Shown in pieces: positions 63,038 through 64,000 of a stretch of DNA of 64,000 nt. The notes under the pieces were generated by a model, which ran no database searches, was not told where the DNA came from, and saw nothing but the letters and a program-made list of their open reading frames with translations. The DNA comes from Bordetella genomosp. 5 (GTDB lineage: Bacteria > Pseudomonadota > Gammaproteobacteria > Burkholderiales > Burkholderiaceae_B): the NCBI RefSeq assembly GCF_002261475.1, contig NZ_NEVN01000004.1, forward strand, positions 1-64,000, in the 5' to 3' direction. Made by a program: the position numbers and the translations under genes. Each line of letters opens with the position of its first letter. Position 1 is the stretch's first letter.

Positions 63038-63964
63038 ATGATTTCACCTGCGCAGGATCCGTACGCCTCGCGTACGGATCGTGGTTCCGCCATCATCGCC
63101 CGCAAGGACCCCGTGGTCTACGGCGATGGTCAATACGCCGATGCGCTCAGCACCGAACAGGTGCAGTCGTACGAGCGTGATGGCTTCCTGCTGCTGGAAA
63201 ACTTGTTTTCCCAGGAAGAGGTCGCCGCGCTGCTGGCCGAGGTCGAGCGCATGACGCGCGATCCCGCCATCGTGCGTCGCGAAGAGGCGATCACCGAGCG
63301 TGGCAGCAATGCCGTGCGCTCGATTTTCATGGTGCACGTGTTGAGCCCGGTGCTGTCGCGTCTGTCCCGTGATCCGCGCGTGGCCAACGTGGCCCGCCAG
63401 ATCCTGGGTTCCGAGGTGTACATCCACCAGTCGCGTGCCAATATGAAGCCGGGTTTCCACGGCAAAGAGTTTTACTGGCACTCCGACTTCGAGACGTGGC
63501 ACGTCGAAGACGGCATGCCCGCCATGCGTGCACTGAGCTGCTCGGTGCTGCTGTCGGACAACAACGAAACCAATGGCCCGCTCATGCTGGTGCCGGGTTC
63601 GCACCGTCAGTTCATCTCGTGCGTCGGCGAGACGCCGCGTGACCACTACAAGCAGTCGCTGAAGAAGCAGGAATACGGCGTGCCGGATCAGGTCAGCCTG
63701 CAGCTGCTCGCGGAGCAGGGCGGCATCCAGACCATGATGGCCAAAGCCGGCTCGGTGGTGTTCTTCGACTGCAACACGATGCACGGCTCGAACAGCAACA
63801 TCTCGCCGTGGCCGCGTTCCAACGTGTTCATGGTCTACAACAGCATGGAAAACACGCTGAATCCGCCGAAGTACGGCCTGGATCCGCGTCCGGAGCACAT
63901 CGCCACGCGCAAGGCGTTCAAGGCTGTCACGCCGCTGGACGCACTGAAGCTCGTGGAGCGCTGA
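63038..63964 (+). CDS. ectD: Ectoine 5-hydroxylase
   Basis: An Fe(II)/2-oxoglutarate dioxygenase that turns ectoine into 5-hydroxyectoine. In 308 residues the iron triad is intact: His148 and Asp150 (YWHSDFETWHVEDG) and His249 (MHGSNSN), and Arg260 (SPWPRSN) fits 2-oxoglutarate binding. GGAGG precedes the ATG, 26 bases after ectC. The 36 bases after the stop are all that is visible; an aspartokinase gene often following ectD may lie outside the window. Confidence 0.97.
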   Translation: MISPAQDPYASRTDRGSAIIARKDPVVYGDGQYADALSTEQVQSYERDGFLLLENLFSQEEVAALLAEVERMTRDPAIVRREEAITERGSNAVRSIFMVHVLSPVLSRLSRDPRVANVARQILGSEVYIHQSRANMKPGFHGKEFYWHSDFETWHVEDGMPAMRALSCSVLLSDNNETNGPLMLVPGSHRQFISCVGETPRDHYKQSLKKQEYGVPDQVSLQLLAEQGGIQTMMAKAGSVVFFDCNTMHGSNSNISPWPRSNVFMVYNSMENTLNPPKYGLDPRPEHIATRKAFKAVTPLDALKLVER

Positions 63965-64000
63965 CCTCCCAATGCCTGCGGCGGCAAGCCGTGGCATTAC

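Overview
The window is a dense, very GC-rich stretch of chromosome. Its gene content and order point to a betaproteobacterium of the order Burkholderiales, most like the Alcaligenaceae (Bordetella/Achromobacter relatives). The clues are kynB-kynA, glnE next to yhdP, parE and parC separated by a small membrane protein gene, scpB-rluB, and rimP-nusA-infB-rbfA-truB-typA. This placement is inferred from recalled family and neighbourhood knowledge, not from a database search. Almost all of it is core housekeeping sequence. I see no prophage, insertion sequence, CRISPR array or rRNA.

Layout. 1-2907 (minus) is a three-gene unit: a vWA lipoprotein, an ECF sigma factor and a Pro-rich membrane protein that may be its anti-sigma factor and is cut by the window edge. 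3081-5738 (plus) holds radA, a TauE/SafE exporter and a small His/Lys-rich secreted protein. 5843-9018 (minus) is a translationally coupled pair of an ArnT-like glycosyltransferase and a MATE exporter. 9175-11939 (minus) holds the type B L31 gene, kynA, kynB (no kynU) and radC. 12012-14235 (plus) holds an FKBP prolyl isomerase, ispH and maiA. 14341-14856 is a tRNA-Thr / tRNA-Asn divergent pair with terminators. 14895-17559 holds a cupin, a CobW GTPase and a LysR regulator. 17560-18770 is a gene-poor stretch with a good orphan promoter and an 18-bp minisatellite, ending at tRNA-fMet.

18921-22666 (plus) is scpB-rluB, both with large low-complexity extensions. After a structured, untranslated leader of about 580 nt that ends in an intrinsic terminator six bases before the rimP start codon, the transcription/translation operon rimP-nusA-infB-rbfA-truB-typA fills 23376-31580. 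31667-38408 holds a tautomerase/LysR divergent pair, a LOG-family gene divergent from polA, a ZIP transporter and a dienelactone hydrolase. 38454-45328 holds a Na/Pi transporter, sdaA, queH and glnE. 45404-56114 holds yhdP, rho, trxA and the topoisomerase IV genes parE and parC. 56229-59814 holds a DUF418 membrane protein, a class III aminotransferase and an RpiR regulator.

The right end (60088-63964, plus) is an osmoadaptation operon: a MarR/EctR-type regulator, then ectA, ectB, ectC and ectD, for making ectoine and 5-hydroxyectoine from aspartate semialdehyde. A strong sigma70-like promoter lies in front of it, and several junctions overlap (ATGA). This is the main accessory pathway in the window. 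The best candidates for undescribed biology are the terminator-ended rimP leader, the orphan promoter region beside tRNA-fMet, the ECF/vWA unit, and the low-complexity tails of ScpB and RluB.
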